This document shows, piece after piece, positions 1-8,706 of a stretch of DNA of 64,000 nucleotides (within the stretch, counting starts at the first letter, position 1; each line of letters opens with the position of its first letter). Made by a program: the position numbers and the translations under genes. Below the pieces are notes generated by a model that worked only from the letters and a program-made list of their open reading frames with translations, made no database searches and had not been told where the DNA came from. This DNA is from Paraburkholderia sp. BL10I2N1 (GTDB lineage: Bacteria > Pseudomonadota > Gammaproteobacteria > Burkholderiales > Burkholderiaceae): the NCBI RefSeq assembly GCF_004361815.1, contig NZ_SNWA01000002.1:2604001-2668000 (forward strand). Reading direction: 5' to 3'.

Positions 1-453
1 CGCGTGCGCGGCGCCGATGCGGCTGAGCGTTCCGGACGCCTTGCCGCGCTTGCGGCGATGCGCGACGCAGGCATGGCCGTCGAGGGTATCGATACGCTAC
101 GCGCGGAACTGCAGCGCTTCACGCGCTTTGCCGCCGGCTTGCGCACCGCGTTTCCGTGGCCGGCGGAACTGGCGGCAGCCGTGCCGGACGACACGCTCAT
201 CTGCCGTTGCGAGGCCATCACGGCAGGCGAATTGCGCCGTGTCGTGCGTGAAGCCGGTGCGCGCGAAGCCAACCGCGCCAAGGCATTTTCGCGGGTCGGC
301 ATGGGGCGTTGCCAGGGGCGCTATTGCGGGCACGCCGGCGCCGAGATCATCGCGGCCGCGGCGTGCGTGCCGCTTTCCGCCGTAGGGCGGCTACGCGGCC
401 AGGCGCCCGTCAAACCGTTGCCGATGGCGCTTGTCGAGGACACCTGCGAATGA
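1..453 (+). CDS. BFD-like [2Fe-2S] FAD oxidoreductase subunit, C-terminal part (5' truncated)
   Basis: This is the C-terminal 150 or so residues of a protein that begins before the window. It holds a bacterioferritin-associated-ferredoxin-like [2Fe-2S] site: a CRC pair, then 33 residues later a CQGRYC pair, the CxC...CxxxxC pattern found at the end of opine oxidase / hydrogen cyanide synthase type alpha subunits. The missing upstream part would carry the pyridine-nucleotide-disulfide FAD domain. Its stop overlaps the start of the FAD oxidase at 450 (ATGA), so the two are translationally coupled and probably form one membrane-linked amino-acid or opine dehydrogenase. The substrate cannot be told from sequence. 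Confidence 0.8.
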   Translation, partial: RVRGADAAERSGRLAALAAMRDAGMAVEGIDTLRAELQRFTRFAAGLRTAFPWPAELAAAVPDDTLICRCEAITAGELRRVVREAGAREANRAKAFSRVGMGRCQGRYCGHAGAEIIAAAACVPLSAVGRLRGQAPVKPLPMALVEDTCE

Positions 454-1610
454 CTGCGAGCGAAGCGGATGTGATCGTGATCGGCGGCGGCATCATGGGC
501 GCCACCACGGCATTTTTTCTGAGCCGCCGCGGGCGCTCAGTGCTGCTTCTCGAGCGTGGCCAGACGGGCCAGCAGGCGAGTGGGGTGAACTTCGGCGGCA
601 TCCGTCGTCAAGGGCGCGCCCTCTCTCAACTGGCGATGGCGAATCGCGCGCTTGCCACCTGGCGGCACGCGGCCGAATGGCTGGGCGAGGACATCGAGTT
701 TCTGCCGTCCGGGCATACGCGAGTGTGCTATCACCCGCACGACGCCGCGTACTTCGAGACCTACGCCAAAGAAGCGCGCGCCTTCGACCTCGAACTGGAA
801 GTATTTCAGGGCGAAGCGGTGTTTCGCCGCTTTCCGTTTCTTGGGCGGGAGGTGCTGGCCGCATCGGTCTCTCCACTCGATGGTCACGCGAATCCTCGCC
901 TTGCTGCGCCAGCTTTCGGGCGCGCAGCGGCGAGGATGGGGGCACAGGTGCTCGAGAACGTGGAGATCGTGCGAGTCGAGAAGGAGGGCGGTGGTTTCCG
1001 GGTCGAGAGCGCGGATGGCGTCGTCTATCGGGCAGCGCAGCTTGTGATCTGCGCTGGCGCGTGGGCGGACCGGTTGAGTGCGCAGTTCGGCGAGCCTGTG
1101 CCGCTTGCCGCGCGCGGTCCGCAGATGGCCGTGACCGAACCCGTGCCGTATGTGTTCCGCTCTTCGATGGGCGTCTATACGTCCATCAAGGAAGAGAGTG
1201 TTTATTTCCGCCAGATTCCACGCGGCAACATCGTACTCGGCGGCGGTCCTGCCGGGCCGGCGGATGCCGACACGCAACGCGCGTCGGTGTTGCCGCTCAA
1301 CACGGTGCGACAGCTTGCGCAGTTCCGCAGACTGGTGCCGGCGCTCGCGCCGCTTCATGTCATTCGTGTGTGGAGCGGCGTGGAAAGCTATCTCCCCGAC
1401 AGCGAGCCGGTCATCGGGCCAAGCTCGAAGCAGCCGGGACTCTTCTATGCATTCGGCTTTAGCGGGTCGGGCTTCCAGATCGGCCCCGGTGTCGGAGAGA
1501 CGCTTGCGGAACTCGTCGATACGGGCAGCACGTCTATTCCGCTCGAGGCCTTTTCGATTTCACGCTTTGCAGCGCAACCCGCTGTTCCTTCTGGATGTGG
1601 CACGTCATGA
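450..1610 (+). CDS. FAD-dependent oxidoreductase, DAO / opine oxidase subunit B family
   Basis: A 386-residue flavoprotein of the D-amino acid oxidase fold (sarcosine oxidase beta, HcnC, OoxB relatives). The N-terminal Rossmann motif is visible as VIVIGGGIMGATTAFFLSRR (residues 8-27), and the C-terminal FAD-binding segment as YAFGFSGSGFQIGPGVGE. The start is the ATG that overlaps the preceding stop (ATGA); upstream in-frame starts would run into the previous gene. With the [2Fe-2S] subunit upstream it probably oxidises an amino acid, imino acid or opine and passes electrons to the respiratory chain. Role by family and context; substrate unknown. Confidence 0.85.
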   Translation: MTASEADVIVIGGGIMGATTAFFLSRRGRSVLLLERGQTGQQASGVNFGGIRRQGRALSQLAMANRALATWRHAAEWLGEDIEFLPSGHTRVCYHPHDAAYFETYAKEARAFDLELEVFQGEAVFRRFPFLGREVLAASVSPLDGHANPRLAAPAFGRAAARMGAQVLENVEIVRVEKEGGGFRVESADGVVYRAAQLVICAGAWADRLSAQFGEPVPLAARGPQMAVTEPVPYVFRSSMGVYTSIKEESVYFRQIPRGNIVLGGGPAGPADADTQRASVLPLNTVRQLAQFRRLVPALAPLHVIRVWSGVESYLPDSEPVIGPSSKQPGLFYAFGFSGSGFQIGPGVGETLAELVDTGSTSIPLEAFSISRFAAQPAVPSGCGTS

Positions 1611-2011
1611 AACACTCCGAACCACTCGAAGAGGCACGGGCGTTCATCGAAGCGCATTTCAACGAGCCCGTCACGCTCGCGCAACTGGCGGCGCTGTCGG
1701 CGCTGAGCGTGTCGCGCTTCGCGACTGCGTTCAGGCAACGGTTCGGTTCTTCGCCATATCGTTACCTGTGCAGATTGCGCATCCAGCATGCGCAGTCGCT
1801 GCTTCTTGCGGGCGTGCCAGGATCGGCGGTGGCGACCGAGGTGGGCTTTTTCGATCAGAGCCATTTCGGTCGGCATTTCAAGCGATGTTGCGGCATGACG
1901 CCCAGCATGTTCGTCGAGCGCGCAGCGGCGCGCAAGACCATGCGTGGCTCACCGCCCTGTCGGCAGGCGATGACGGCAGAACCGAACGCATCGGGCGCAA
2001 CGATGTCCTGA
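1607..2011 (+). CDS. Short AraC-family transcriptional regulator (DNA-binding domain only)
   Basis: A 134-residue protein that is almost only the double helix-turn-helix of AraC/XylS regulators. The first HTH is around VTLAQLAALSALSVSRFATA and the second around AVATEVGFFDQSHFGRHFKR, with the typical GMTPSMF ending. It has no N-terminal effector domain, unlike usual AraC proteins of about 300 residues. Its ATG overlaps the stop of the oxidase (ATGA), so it is the last gene of the oxidase operon and may regulate it. A start 12 bases upstream is also open but lies inside the oxidase gene. Confidence 0.8.
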   Translation: MKHSEPLEEARAFIEAHFNEPVTLAQLAALSALSVSRFATAFRQRFGSSPYRYLCRLRIQHAQSLLLAGVPGSAVATEVGFFDQSHFGRHFKRCCGMTPSMFVERAAARKTMRGSPPCRQAMTAEPNASGATMS

Positions 2012-2017
2012 GGCGGG

Positions 2018-2989
2018 TCAGCCGAGCGGGAGTCCGGCGCGTTTGAGGGCCTCGCGAATGCCGAGCGCGGGGCATGCACGATCCACTTCGCGGATGTCCG
2101 CGCGCGTTTCGTCGATGATCCAGTCGCGCAGACGCGCCACCGCCGGCCGCATTGGCCTGTTCGGCGGCGCGACTAGACAGCAGCGGCGGCTCGTGACGAC
2201 AATCTCTTCGGTTGCCGGCAGCAGTACGCCTTCGGTGATCCAGTGCGCGACCACGTTGAGCCAGCCTAGCCCTATCCCTTGCCCGAGCAGCGCTGCCTGT
2301 ACGACGATCGCATAGTCGTTCAGGCGCAGTGTGGCTGCGTTGCGCCGCCGCTTTTCAGGAAACGTCCTGAACCGGTCCTGCCAGCCGCGTTCGTCATCGT
2401 CCATCACGATGAACGTATCGCCCTGGCCGTTGTGGCGGTTCTGCTCAGCCTGTTCGCAATACCTGCGGCTGCACACCGGCAACAGCACCTCGGGCATGAC
2501 GAGCGCGGCGGTGTCGTCGATCTCGTCCTCCGCAAGAAAACGCATGCCAAGATCGACATCGACGAGCGGGCCGCCGATGCGGCCGGAAATCAGCTGAAAC
2601 CGCAGATCGAGGTTCGGAAACGCGCGATTGAGACGGTCCATGCGGGGCATCAGCCAGTGGGTCGTGAACGCCGTGGACACCGAAAGCGTCACGCTTTCCA
2701 CGCCAGTCTCACGTGCTTCGATCTCGGCGATCGCGCTCTCTATGCCGGCAAACCCTTCGGAAATCTTGCGGTAGAGGATGCTGCCGTTCTCGGTCAGTTC
2801 GATGCCGCCGCGTACGCGTTCGAACAGCCGGACGCCCAGGTGGTCTTCCATGCGCGCGAGCATCCGGCTCACGGCAGGTTGACTGACGTACAACTCGCGT
2901 GCGGCATGCGTGAAATTTCCGCAGCGGGCGGCCGCTTCGAAAACGAACAACGCGTTCGCACTGGGTAATTTTCGGCGCAGATTTGGCAT
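2018..2989 (-). CDS. LysR-family transcriptional regulator, GcvA-like
   Basis: A 323-residue LysR regulator. The N-terminal winged HTH spans about residues 8-65 (LPSANALFVFEAAARCGNFT, then ARELYVSQPAVSRMLARMED), followed by a substrate-binding domain. The opening pattern, with the HTH helix preceded by an L..L..FEAAAR motif, is typical of the GcvA/AmpR branch. It faces the oxidase/AraC operon with only 6 bases between stops and is divergent from icd. Its target may be its own promoter region, the oxidase operon, or elsewhere; nothing in sequence decides this. Confidence 0.9.
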   Translation of the reverse strand: MPNLRRKLPSANALFVFEAAARCGNFTHAARELYVSQPAVSRMLARMEDHLGVRLFERVRGGIELTENGSILYRKISEGFAGIESAIAEIEARETGVESVTLSVSTAFTTHWLMPRMDRLNRAFPNLDLRFQLISGRIGGPLVDVDLGMRFLAEDEIDDTAALVMPEVLLPVCSRRYCEQAEQNRHNGQGDTFIVMDDDERGWQDRFRTFPEKRRRNAATLRLNDYAIVVQAALLGQGIGLGWLNVVAHWITEGVLLPATEEIVVTSRRCCLVAPPNRPMRPAVARLRDWIIDETRADIREVDRACPALGIREALKRAGLPLG

Positions 2990-3172
2990 AACGTGATGTT
3001 ATGCTGGATCCAGTCATTCGGGAATTTGCGTTTCAAGATTGGATTGCACGACGGCAAACTGGTCTGGTTTGGCCCGCCAAAACTCAAAATCAGGCAAAAT
3101 TCGGTTATTGCTGCCGGCCTGTGACGCAGCCGGTGGCGTTCACCACCCTGTTTTCTGATCTTGAGACGAGCA

Positions 3173-5410
3173 ATGAGCAGCCAGAAACCTACCATCATCT
3201 ACACGCTGACCGACGAAGCCCCGCTGCTGGCCACGAGTGCCTTCCTGCCCATCATCCGCACATTCACCGCGCCGGCCGGCATCGACGTCACCACCAGCGA
3301 CATTTCGGTGGCGGGCCGTATCCTGGGCGAGTTCCCCGAATTCCTGACCGAAGAACAACGGGTGCCGGACAACCTGGCCGAACTCGGCCGTTTGACCCTT
3401 CTGCCCGACAGCAACATCATCAAGCTGCCCAATATCAGTGCGTCCGTGCACCAACTGGTGAGCGCGATCAAGGAACTCCAGGCCAAGGGCTACAAGGTGC
3501 CGGATTTCCCGGAAGACCCGAAGACCGACGCCGAGCAGGCCATCCGCCTGCGCTATTCGAAGTGCCTCGGCAGCGCCGTGAACCCGGTGCTGCGCGAAGG
3601 CAACTCGGACCGCCGCGCACCGGCGGCAGTCAAGAACTACGCCCGCAAGAACCCGCACAGCATGGGCGAGTGGAGCATGGCTTCGCGCACGCACGTCGCT
3701 CACATGAAGCACGGCGATTTCTATCACGGCGAAAAGTCCATGACGCTGGACCGCGCCCGTGACGTAAAGATGGAACTGGTCACGAAAAGCGGCAAGACCA
3801 TCGTGCTTAAGCCGAAGGTTGCGCTGCTGGACGGCGAAATCATTGACAGCATGTTCATGAGCAAGAAGGCGCTGTGCGACTTCTACGAAGAACAGATGGA
3901 AGACGCCCGCAAGACCGGCGTGATGCTGTCGCTGCACGTGAAGGCCACGATGATGAAGGTCTCGCACCCCATCGTGTTCGGCCACGCGGTCAAGATCTTC
4001 TACAAGGAAGCCTTCGCGAAGCATGGCAAGCTGTTCGATGAACTCGGCGTGAACGTCAACAACGGTCTCGTCAACCTGTATGAAAAGCTCGAAACGCTGC
4101 CAAGCTCGAAGCGTGAAGAAATCATCCGCGATCTGCACGCCTGTCACGAACATCGCCCCGAACTGGCGATGGTGGACTCGGCCAAGGGCATCTCCAACCT
4201 GCACGCCCCGAACGACGTGATCGTGGACGCGTCGATGCCGGCAATGATCCGCATCGGCGGCAAGATGTGGGGCGCGGACGGCCGTCCGAAGGACACCAAG
4301 GCCGTGATCCCGGAGAGCACGTTCGCCCGTATCTATCAGGAAATCATCAACTTCTGCAAGACCAACGGCAACTTCGATCCCGTCACGATGGGCACCGTGC
4401 CGAACGTCGGCCTGATGGCGCAGAAGGCTGAGGAATACGGCTCGCACGACAAGACCTTCGAAGTGCCGGAAGCGGGCGAAGCCCGTATCGTCGACCTCGC
4501 CACGGGCGAAGTGCTGCTGGTGCAGAACGTGGAAGAAGGCGACATCTGGCGCATGTGCCAGGTCAAGGACGCGCCGATTCGCGACTGGGTCAAGCTGGCC
4601 GTCGCGCGTGCCCGCAACTCGGGCATGCCGGCCGTCTTCTGGCTGGACCCGTACCGTCCGCACGAAGCCGAGCTGATCAGGAAGGTCGAGACCTACCTGA
4701 AGGATTACGACACCACGGGCCTCGACATCCAGATCATGTCGCAGGTGCGTGCCATGCGTTACACGCTGGAGCGTGTCATCCGCGGCCTGGATACGATCTC
4801 GGTTACCGGCAACATCCTGCGCGACTACCTGACCGACCTGTTCCCGATCATGGAACTAGGCACCAGCGCGAAGATGCTCTCGATCGTTCCGTTGATGGCC
4901 GGCGGCGGCATGTACGAAACGGGCGCGGGCGGCTCGGCTCCGAAGCACGTCAAGCAACTGGTGGAAGAAAACCACCTGCGCTGGGATTCGCTGGGTGAGT
5001 TCCTGGCGCTCGCCGTGTCGCTGGAAGAACTGGGTCTCAAGACTGAAAACGCGAAGGCCAAGATTCTCGCCAAAACGCTGGATGCGGCCACGGGCAAGCT
5101 GCTGGACAACAACAAGAGCCCGTCGCCGAAGACCGGTCAGCTGGACAACCGTGGCAGCCAGTTCTATCTGGCGATGTACTGGGCCCAGGAACTGGCGGCG
5201 CAGACCGACGATGCAGCGCTTGCCGCACAGTTCGCACCGCTCGCCAGGCAACTGACCGAAAATGAGCAGACGATCGTTGCGGAACTGTCGGCTGTCCAGG
5301 GCAACCCGGCAGACATCGGCGGCTACTACAAGCCTGACTTCGCGAAGCTCGACGCTGTGATGCGCCCGAGCAAGACGCTGAACGCGGCGCTGGCCGTTGT
5401 TCACGGTTAA
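3173..5410 (+). CDS. icd: NADP-dependent isocitrate dehydrogenase, monomeric type
   Basis: A 745-residue protein matching the length and order of the monomeric isocitrate dehydrogenase family (about 740 residues). This enzyme oxidatively decarboxylates isocitrate to 2-oxoglutarate with NADP+ in the TCA cycle and is unrelated in length to the dimeric E. coli Icd. The N-terminal [20 protein letters not shown] stretch and the internal [15 protein letters not shown] and [17 protein letters not shown] stretches are family hallmarks. ATG at 3173 is chosen over a TTG four codons upstream. It stands alone and is followed by a strong hairpin terminator. Confidence 0.96.
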   Translation: MSSQKPTIIYTLTDEAPLLATSAFLPIIRTFTAPAGIDVTTSDISVAGRILGEFPEFLTEEQRVPDNLAELGRLTLLPDSNIIKLPNISASVHQLVSAIKELQAKGYKVPDFPEDPKTDAEQAIRLRYSKCLGSAVNPVLREGNSDRRAPAAVKNYARKNPHSMGEWSMASRTHVAHMKHGDFYHGEKSMTLDRARDVKMELVTKSGKTIVLKPKVALLDGEIIDSMFMSKKALCDFYEEQMEDARKTGVMLSLHVKATMMKVSHPIVFGHAVKIFYKEAFAKHGKLFDELGVNVNNGLVNLYEKLETLPSSKREEIIRDLHACHEHRPELAMVDSAKGISNLHAPNDVIVDASMPAMIRIGGKMWGADGRPKDTKAVIPESTFARIYQEIINFCKTNGNFDPVTMGTVPNVGLMAQKAEEYGSHDKTFEVPEAGEARIVDLATGEVLLVQNVEEGDIWRMCQVKDAPIRDWVKLAVARARNSGMPAVFWLDPYRPHEAELIRKVETYLKDYDTTGLDIQIMSQVRAMRYTLERVIRGLDTISVTGNILRDYLTDLFPIMELGTSAKMLSIVPLMAGGGMYETGAGGSAPKHVKQLVEENHLRWDSLGEFLALAVSLEELGLKTENAKAKILAKTLDAATGKLLDNNKSPSPKTGQLDNRGSQFYLAMYWAQELAAQTDDAALAAQFAPLARQLTENEQTIVAELSAVQGNPADIGGYYKPDFAKLDAVMRPSKTLNAALAVVHG

Positions 5411-5466
5411 GAAAAGCTGGCAGCACGGTCAGTCGACGTAGCGTGTTGTACTTGATCCGCTGAACG

Positions 5467-5500
5467 CCACCCTTCCGGTTGAAAGCCGGAAGGGTGGTTT
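5467..5500 (+). terminator. Rho-independent terminator after icd
   Basis: A perfect 12-bp stem (CCACCCTTCCGG with CCGGAAGGGTGG) with a 7-base loop, followed by a short T run. It lies 57 bases after the icd stop. Confidence 0.85.
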
Positions 5501-5946
5501 GTACAGAAGGCGCGAGATGTCTGATTGCCGACAGATCATCGCGCGGATGCATGTGGTCGATTCTGACGGGGCGATCGCCCGATGCATGAATGATGGGGCA
5601 GTGTAAGTTGATTACGCGGCCCAAAGAATCAGTCATCCTGATTATATGATGACCGGGTTCACGTCATATGAAACAGCCAGGGTTGTGAGCCCGGAGATCT
5701 CCACGCCGGTGATGCACCATCCCACGCCGCCCGTTCGGCGCGCTTTTTTGCGCATGGACATCAGATAGGGCAGTATGAAGCGACGGCCGACGCGCTGCAG
5801 GCGCTGGCAAGCGACCGTAACCGGCCGGAAATACGCATACAAAACCGCTGCGAGCAGTCGGCGACAGCCCGACCGGCATCACGTCATATCGACCCGTGCC
5901 AGTGGCAGAATCACGGGAAGTGAAGTGTCCACAAGGGAGTCGAGCA
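5501..5946. other. Intergenic region without a supported gene
   Basis: About 450 bases between the icd terminator and the patatin gene. Short open frames on both strands show no family resemblance, no good ribosome binding site and poor codon pattern. The 3' end holds a GGAG Shine-Dalgarno for the patatin gene. A stretch richer in A/T around 5640-5690 may hold the promoter, but no clear -35/-10 pair could be fixed. Confidence 0.5.
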
Positions 5947-7104
5947 ATGGGCAAGAAGACGCGTAGTGAGCGTGACGATCCGCCACCTGATCAGCGAACC
6001 GGCTGCCCTGACATTCCCGGACAGGTCGTACTTGTCTTTCAGGGAGGCGGAGCGCTGGGTGCATACCAGGCTGGTGTCTACCAGGCGCTTCACGACGCGA
6101 AGGTCGAGCCCGACTGGGTCATAGGCACATCGATCGGCGCGATAAACGGCGCGATCATTACGGGCAACCGGCCGCAGGACCGGCTGGCGCGGCTGTCCCA
6201 GTTCTGGGACGGCGTCGCCCGTCACGATTGCGGGACGGCGGGCTGGCTGCCGGGCTTCGACAACTGGATGCGCGATCTGGCAATCGTGACGCAAGGCATA
6301 CCGTCATTTTTTGCGCCAAGGCCAGCGTCGTGGACAGGCCTTCACGCACCTGTCGGAGCAGACCAGGCGGCGTTCTATTCGACCCACCCGCTACGCGAAA
6401 CGTTGGCGTCGCTTGTCGATTTCGATTATCTGAATCAGAAAAATACGCGGCTGACAGTGGGCGCCGTCAATGTCTGCAGCGGACGTATGCGCTATTTCAC
6501 GAATCGGGACAACCCCATGGATGTCGATCACGTCATGGCATCCGCGGCGTTTCCGCCCGGCTTTCCGTCGGTGCGACTGGAAGATGAGCCGTACTGGGAT
6601 GGCGGGATCTATTCCAATACGCCGCTCGAAGCGGTTCTCGATGACCATCCTCGCCGCAGCTCGGTGATTTTCGCGGTGCAATTGTGGCCGGCAAGCGGGC
6701 CGGAACCCGCGTCGATCTGGCAGGTGATGAGCCGGCAGCGTGACATCCAGTATTCGAGCCGCGCGGAAAGCCATCTCGAACGGCAGAGGCAGATTCATCG
6801 GCTGCGCCATGTGATTCGGGAACTCGGCCGGCACATGCCGGAAGCACTGCGCGAATCCGCCGAGGTTAAGGAACTGCTGGGTTGGGGTTGCGGCACGACG
6901 ATGCAGGTGGTGGAACTCGACGCGCCGAGATTCGAGGGCGACGACCTCAACAAGGACATCGATTTTACGTCGAGTGGGATCAGGCGCCGCTGGGCCACGG
7001 GTTATGAAGACACGGCCCGCGTTCTGCAGCAGTCACCGTGGCGCGACGCGCCCGACCCGATGGAAGGCATCTCGATCTACCGGATGAGTAGCCCAACGGG
7101 CTGA
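5947..7104 (+). CDS. Patatin-like phospholipase
   Basis: A 385-residue patatin-family serine hydrolase. The oxyanion-hole glycine loop GGGALG is at residues 33-38, the nucleophile elbow GTSIG at 60-64 (Ser62), and the catalytic aspartate is in WDGGIYSN near residue 218, so the Ser-Asp dyad is intact. It would hydrolyse acyl esters of lipids. No signal peptide is visible, so it is probably cytoplasmic or membrane-associated. ATG 5947 is chosen because GGAG lies about 10 bases upstream; an in-frame GTG at 5896 lacks such a site. A C-terminal region after about residue 300 is typical of the bacterial long patatins. Confidence 0.92.
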   Translation: MGKKTRSERDDPPPDQRTGCPDIPGQVVLVFQGGGALGAYQAGVYQALHDAKVEPDWVIGTSIGAINGAIITGNRPQDRLARLSQFWDGVARHDCGTAGWLPGFDNWMRDLAIVTQGIPSFFAPRPASWTGLHAPVGADQAAFYSTHPLRETLASLVDFDYLNQKNTRLTVGAVNVCSGRMRYFTNRDNPMDVDHVMASAAFPPGFPSVRLEDEPYWDGGIYSNTPLEAVLDDHPRRSSVIFAVQLWPASGPEPASIWQVMSRQRDIQYSSRAESHLERQRQIHRLRHVIRELGRHMPEALRESAEVKELLGWGCGTTMQVVELDAPRFEGDDLNKDIDFTSSGIRRRWATGYEDTARVLQQSPWRDAPDPMEGISIYRMSSPTG

Positions 7105-7183
7105 CGTTGTTCGACCGACTTTTCCCCGGCAGGCTGGCCGCCGCTGTTCTAAAGAATTCCGGCCGCCTGTCGATAATCCTTTC

Positions 7184-7435
7184 ATGGAAAAGCATCTCGA
7201 GCGAAGACTAATGGAATCTGCCGGCAATCCTGTTGCGGGTGAAATGGCCGCAAGCTCGGCCCGGTCTGGGTTGGCAGGCGCATTGTCCGATGCGGCGAGG
7301 CAGATACACGGGCTGCCCTCCCTGAACGAGGAAGAGGCAGAGGCGCTCGTCTTCATCGCGCGCATGGTCGAGAGGGGCGAACTCGACCCGATCGACGGAA
7401 TCGACCTTTGCTGCCCGAGGCACGATTCGGCATAG
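7184..7435 (+). CDS. Hypothetical small acidic protein
   Basis: An 83-residue open frame with plausible codon use. The second half is a predicted helical, acidic stretch (LNEEEAEALVFIARMVERGE) ending with a CC pair near the C terminus. No family recognised. It follows the patatin gene by 79 bases on the same strand and could be a minor operon partner. The start may instead be the ATG at 7211. Not certain to be a gene. Confidence 0.4.
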   Translation: MEKHLERRLMESAGNPVAGEMAASSARSGLAGALSDAARQIHGLPSLNEEEAEALVFIARMVERGELDPIDGIDLCCPRHDSA

Positions 7436-7744
7436 CAGGTAGCCGGGAGCGTTTCGTCAGAACAATCTCTCGAAACGCATCGTGCAGCCATCCATACTCG
7501 ATCACCGGCTCGCACACCTTCAGTAATGTGCGCGCAGGCCGTAAATGCAGGTGTCGTGAGATACAGCGCCGACGGTTCGGCACTGGGCCAGATAGCGTGG
7601 GGAAACAAAGCTTCGATCATCGAAGGCGCGCAGGTTGATTGCCACCTTCGCATCTGCACGGATGACGACTGCCTTTCCCTGCGATACCCGGCTTCATCGA
7701 TTGCACCTATGCCCACAATCCGGGCGCGTCTCAGGAAGCCGTTA
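7436..7744. other. Gene-poor stretch, possible decayed coding sequence
   Basis: About 310 bases with mixed-strand short open frames. The frame of the next gene remains open upstream to 7526, but those codons do not look like a normal N terminus. A minus-strand frame spanning 7353-7583 also lacks a start signal and a recognisable family. It may be relic sequence; nothing firm. Confidence 0.35.
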
Positions 7745-8047
7745 ATGATGAAAGTAGCTGAAGTCACGTTCCCGACCTCCGTTGGAGGATCAACTGCTCA
7801 CGAGGTCGCGAAGGGACGCGTGGTAAAGATCTTCATGCTGGACAGCGCCGTGCCGTTGTTCAATGTCGTGTTCGGAGGCATGCGCTTTCTGGCAGACAAG
7901 GAGCAAACGCTGAAGCAGATCGAGGCGTGCAAGGCGAGTGGCGGCGAGCAGATGCCGTCTCCTGCGTGGGAATGGAAATTCGATTCAGGGTTCGAGCATT
8001 CCGTCGACGGACACCGGAATAAAGGCTGGGTCCTCACTTCGCTTTGA
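7745..8047 (+). CDS. Hypothetical protein, about 100 residues
   Basis: An open frame of 100 residues beginning with a double Met (ATG ATG), with codon use in keeping with the window. It is mixed alpha/beta in appearance with no signal peptide and no recognised domain. The frame is open further upstream to 7526, but that extension is compositionally odd and the Met pair at 7745 is the better start. Flanking genes give no functional clue. Confidence 0.45.
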   Translation: MMKVAEVTFPTSVGGSTAHEVAKGRVVKIFMLDSAVPLFNVVFGGMRFLADKEQTLKQIEACKASGGEQMPSPAWEWKFDSGFEHSVDGHRNKGWVLTSL

Positions 8048-8229
8048 GCATTCGCCCGTGCCAAAGATGCCCGGCTGCGAATCGATCTGAACCCGGCTCG
8101 ACCGTTGCGTTACCGCGCGCTTCGGCGTGCCGGGTCAGGCCATGAATAACGCGCAGGTCATCAGGCTACTGAAAGGTGCGGGGCGCGCTTTCATGCTACG
8201 ATCGCCTCCGTTTTTTCGAGGCAAACGAC

Positions 8230-8619
8230 ATGTTCCGCAGATGTTTTTGCGCCCTGTTTGCACTTCTGACGTGCTGGCCTGCGTTCGCTGCCCACGTCGA
8301 CCAGGCATTTTCCATGACGGGTCTCACGCATGAGGGAGACACGGCCGTGTTGCGCTTCGACCCTGCTCCGTCTGCAACGGGCAAGCTCGTGATTCTCGGC
8401 GACCGCACGCATTCCGAAGCCAGGACGGTGGCGTTTTCCTACCGGGTACTCCCGGTTACGCCTCACGCACCCGGCAACCCCACGTTGGAAATGAGGTTCG
8501 CAGACAAGCAGTCTCTGACCATCTTTTGCGATCCGCTTTCGGATAACTGCCGATCCACCGATTTCGTAACGGAGGATGCCATAACGTTCTCGTTGCTCTG
8601 GCGCATCGAGAGGCACTGA
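8230..8619 (+). CDS. Hypothetical exported protein
   Basis: A 129-residue protein with a clear N-terminal signal peptide: basic MFRR, a hydrophobic core FCALFALLTCW, and an AFA cleavage site near residue 20. The mature part is rich in beta-prone segments and ends in LLWRIERH; it has two cysteines close together (FCDPLSDNC) that could form a disulfide. ATG 8230 is chosen because it begins the signal peptide; an upstream in-frame start at 8176 would bury it. Probably periplasmic; function unknown. Confidence 0.65.
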   Translation: MFRRCFCALFALLTCWPAFAAHVDQAFSMTGLTHEGDTAVLRFDPAPSATGKLVILGDRTHSEARTVAFSYRVLPVTPHAPGNPTLEMRFADKQSLTIFCDPLSDNCRSTDFVTEDAITFSLLWRIERH

Positions 8620-8706
8620 GCGCAGGCGAGTCGCCGGAACTGGTGTGTCAGTACGCTCGCGACTGACGCATCGCGACACGGTTTACCCCGCAGTCATACC
8701 CGCGCA

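Noticed and set aside
3140..4663. Long open frame on the minus strand opposite icd (about 500 codons)
   Set aside because: It is the mirror of a highly biased GC-rich gene; the translation is rich in His, Arg and Val with no family pattern, while icd on the plus strand is unmistakable.
5642..5954. Short minus-strand frames between icd and the patatin gene
   Set aside because: No start signals, no domains and atypical composition.
7033..7767. Minus-strand open frame of 244 codons over the small genes
   Set aside because: No recognisable family and no ribosome site; it also runs into the 3' end of the patatin gene. It is possible, but not supported, that it is a gene relic.
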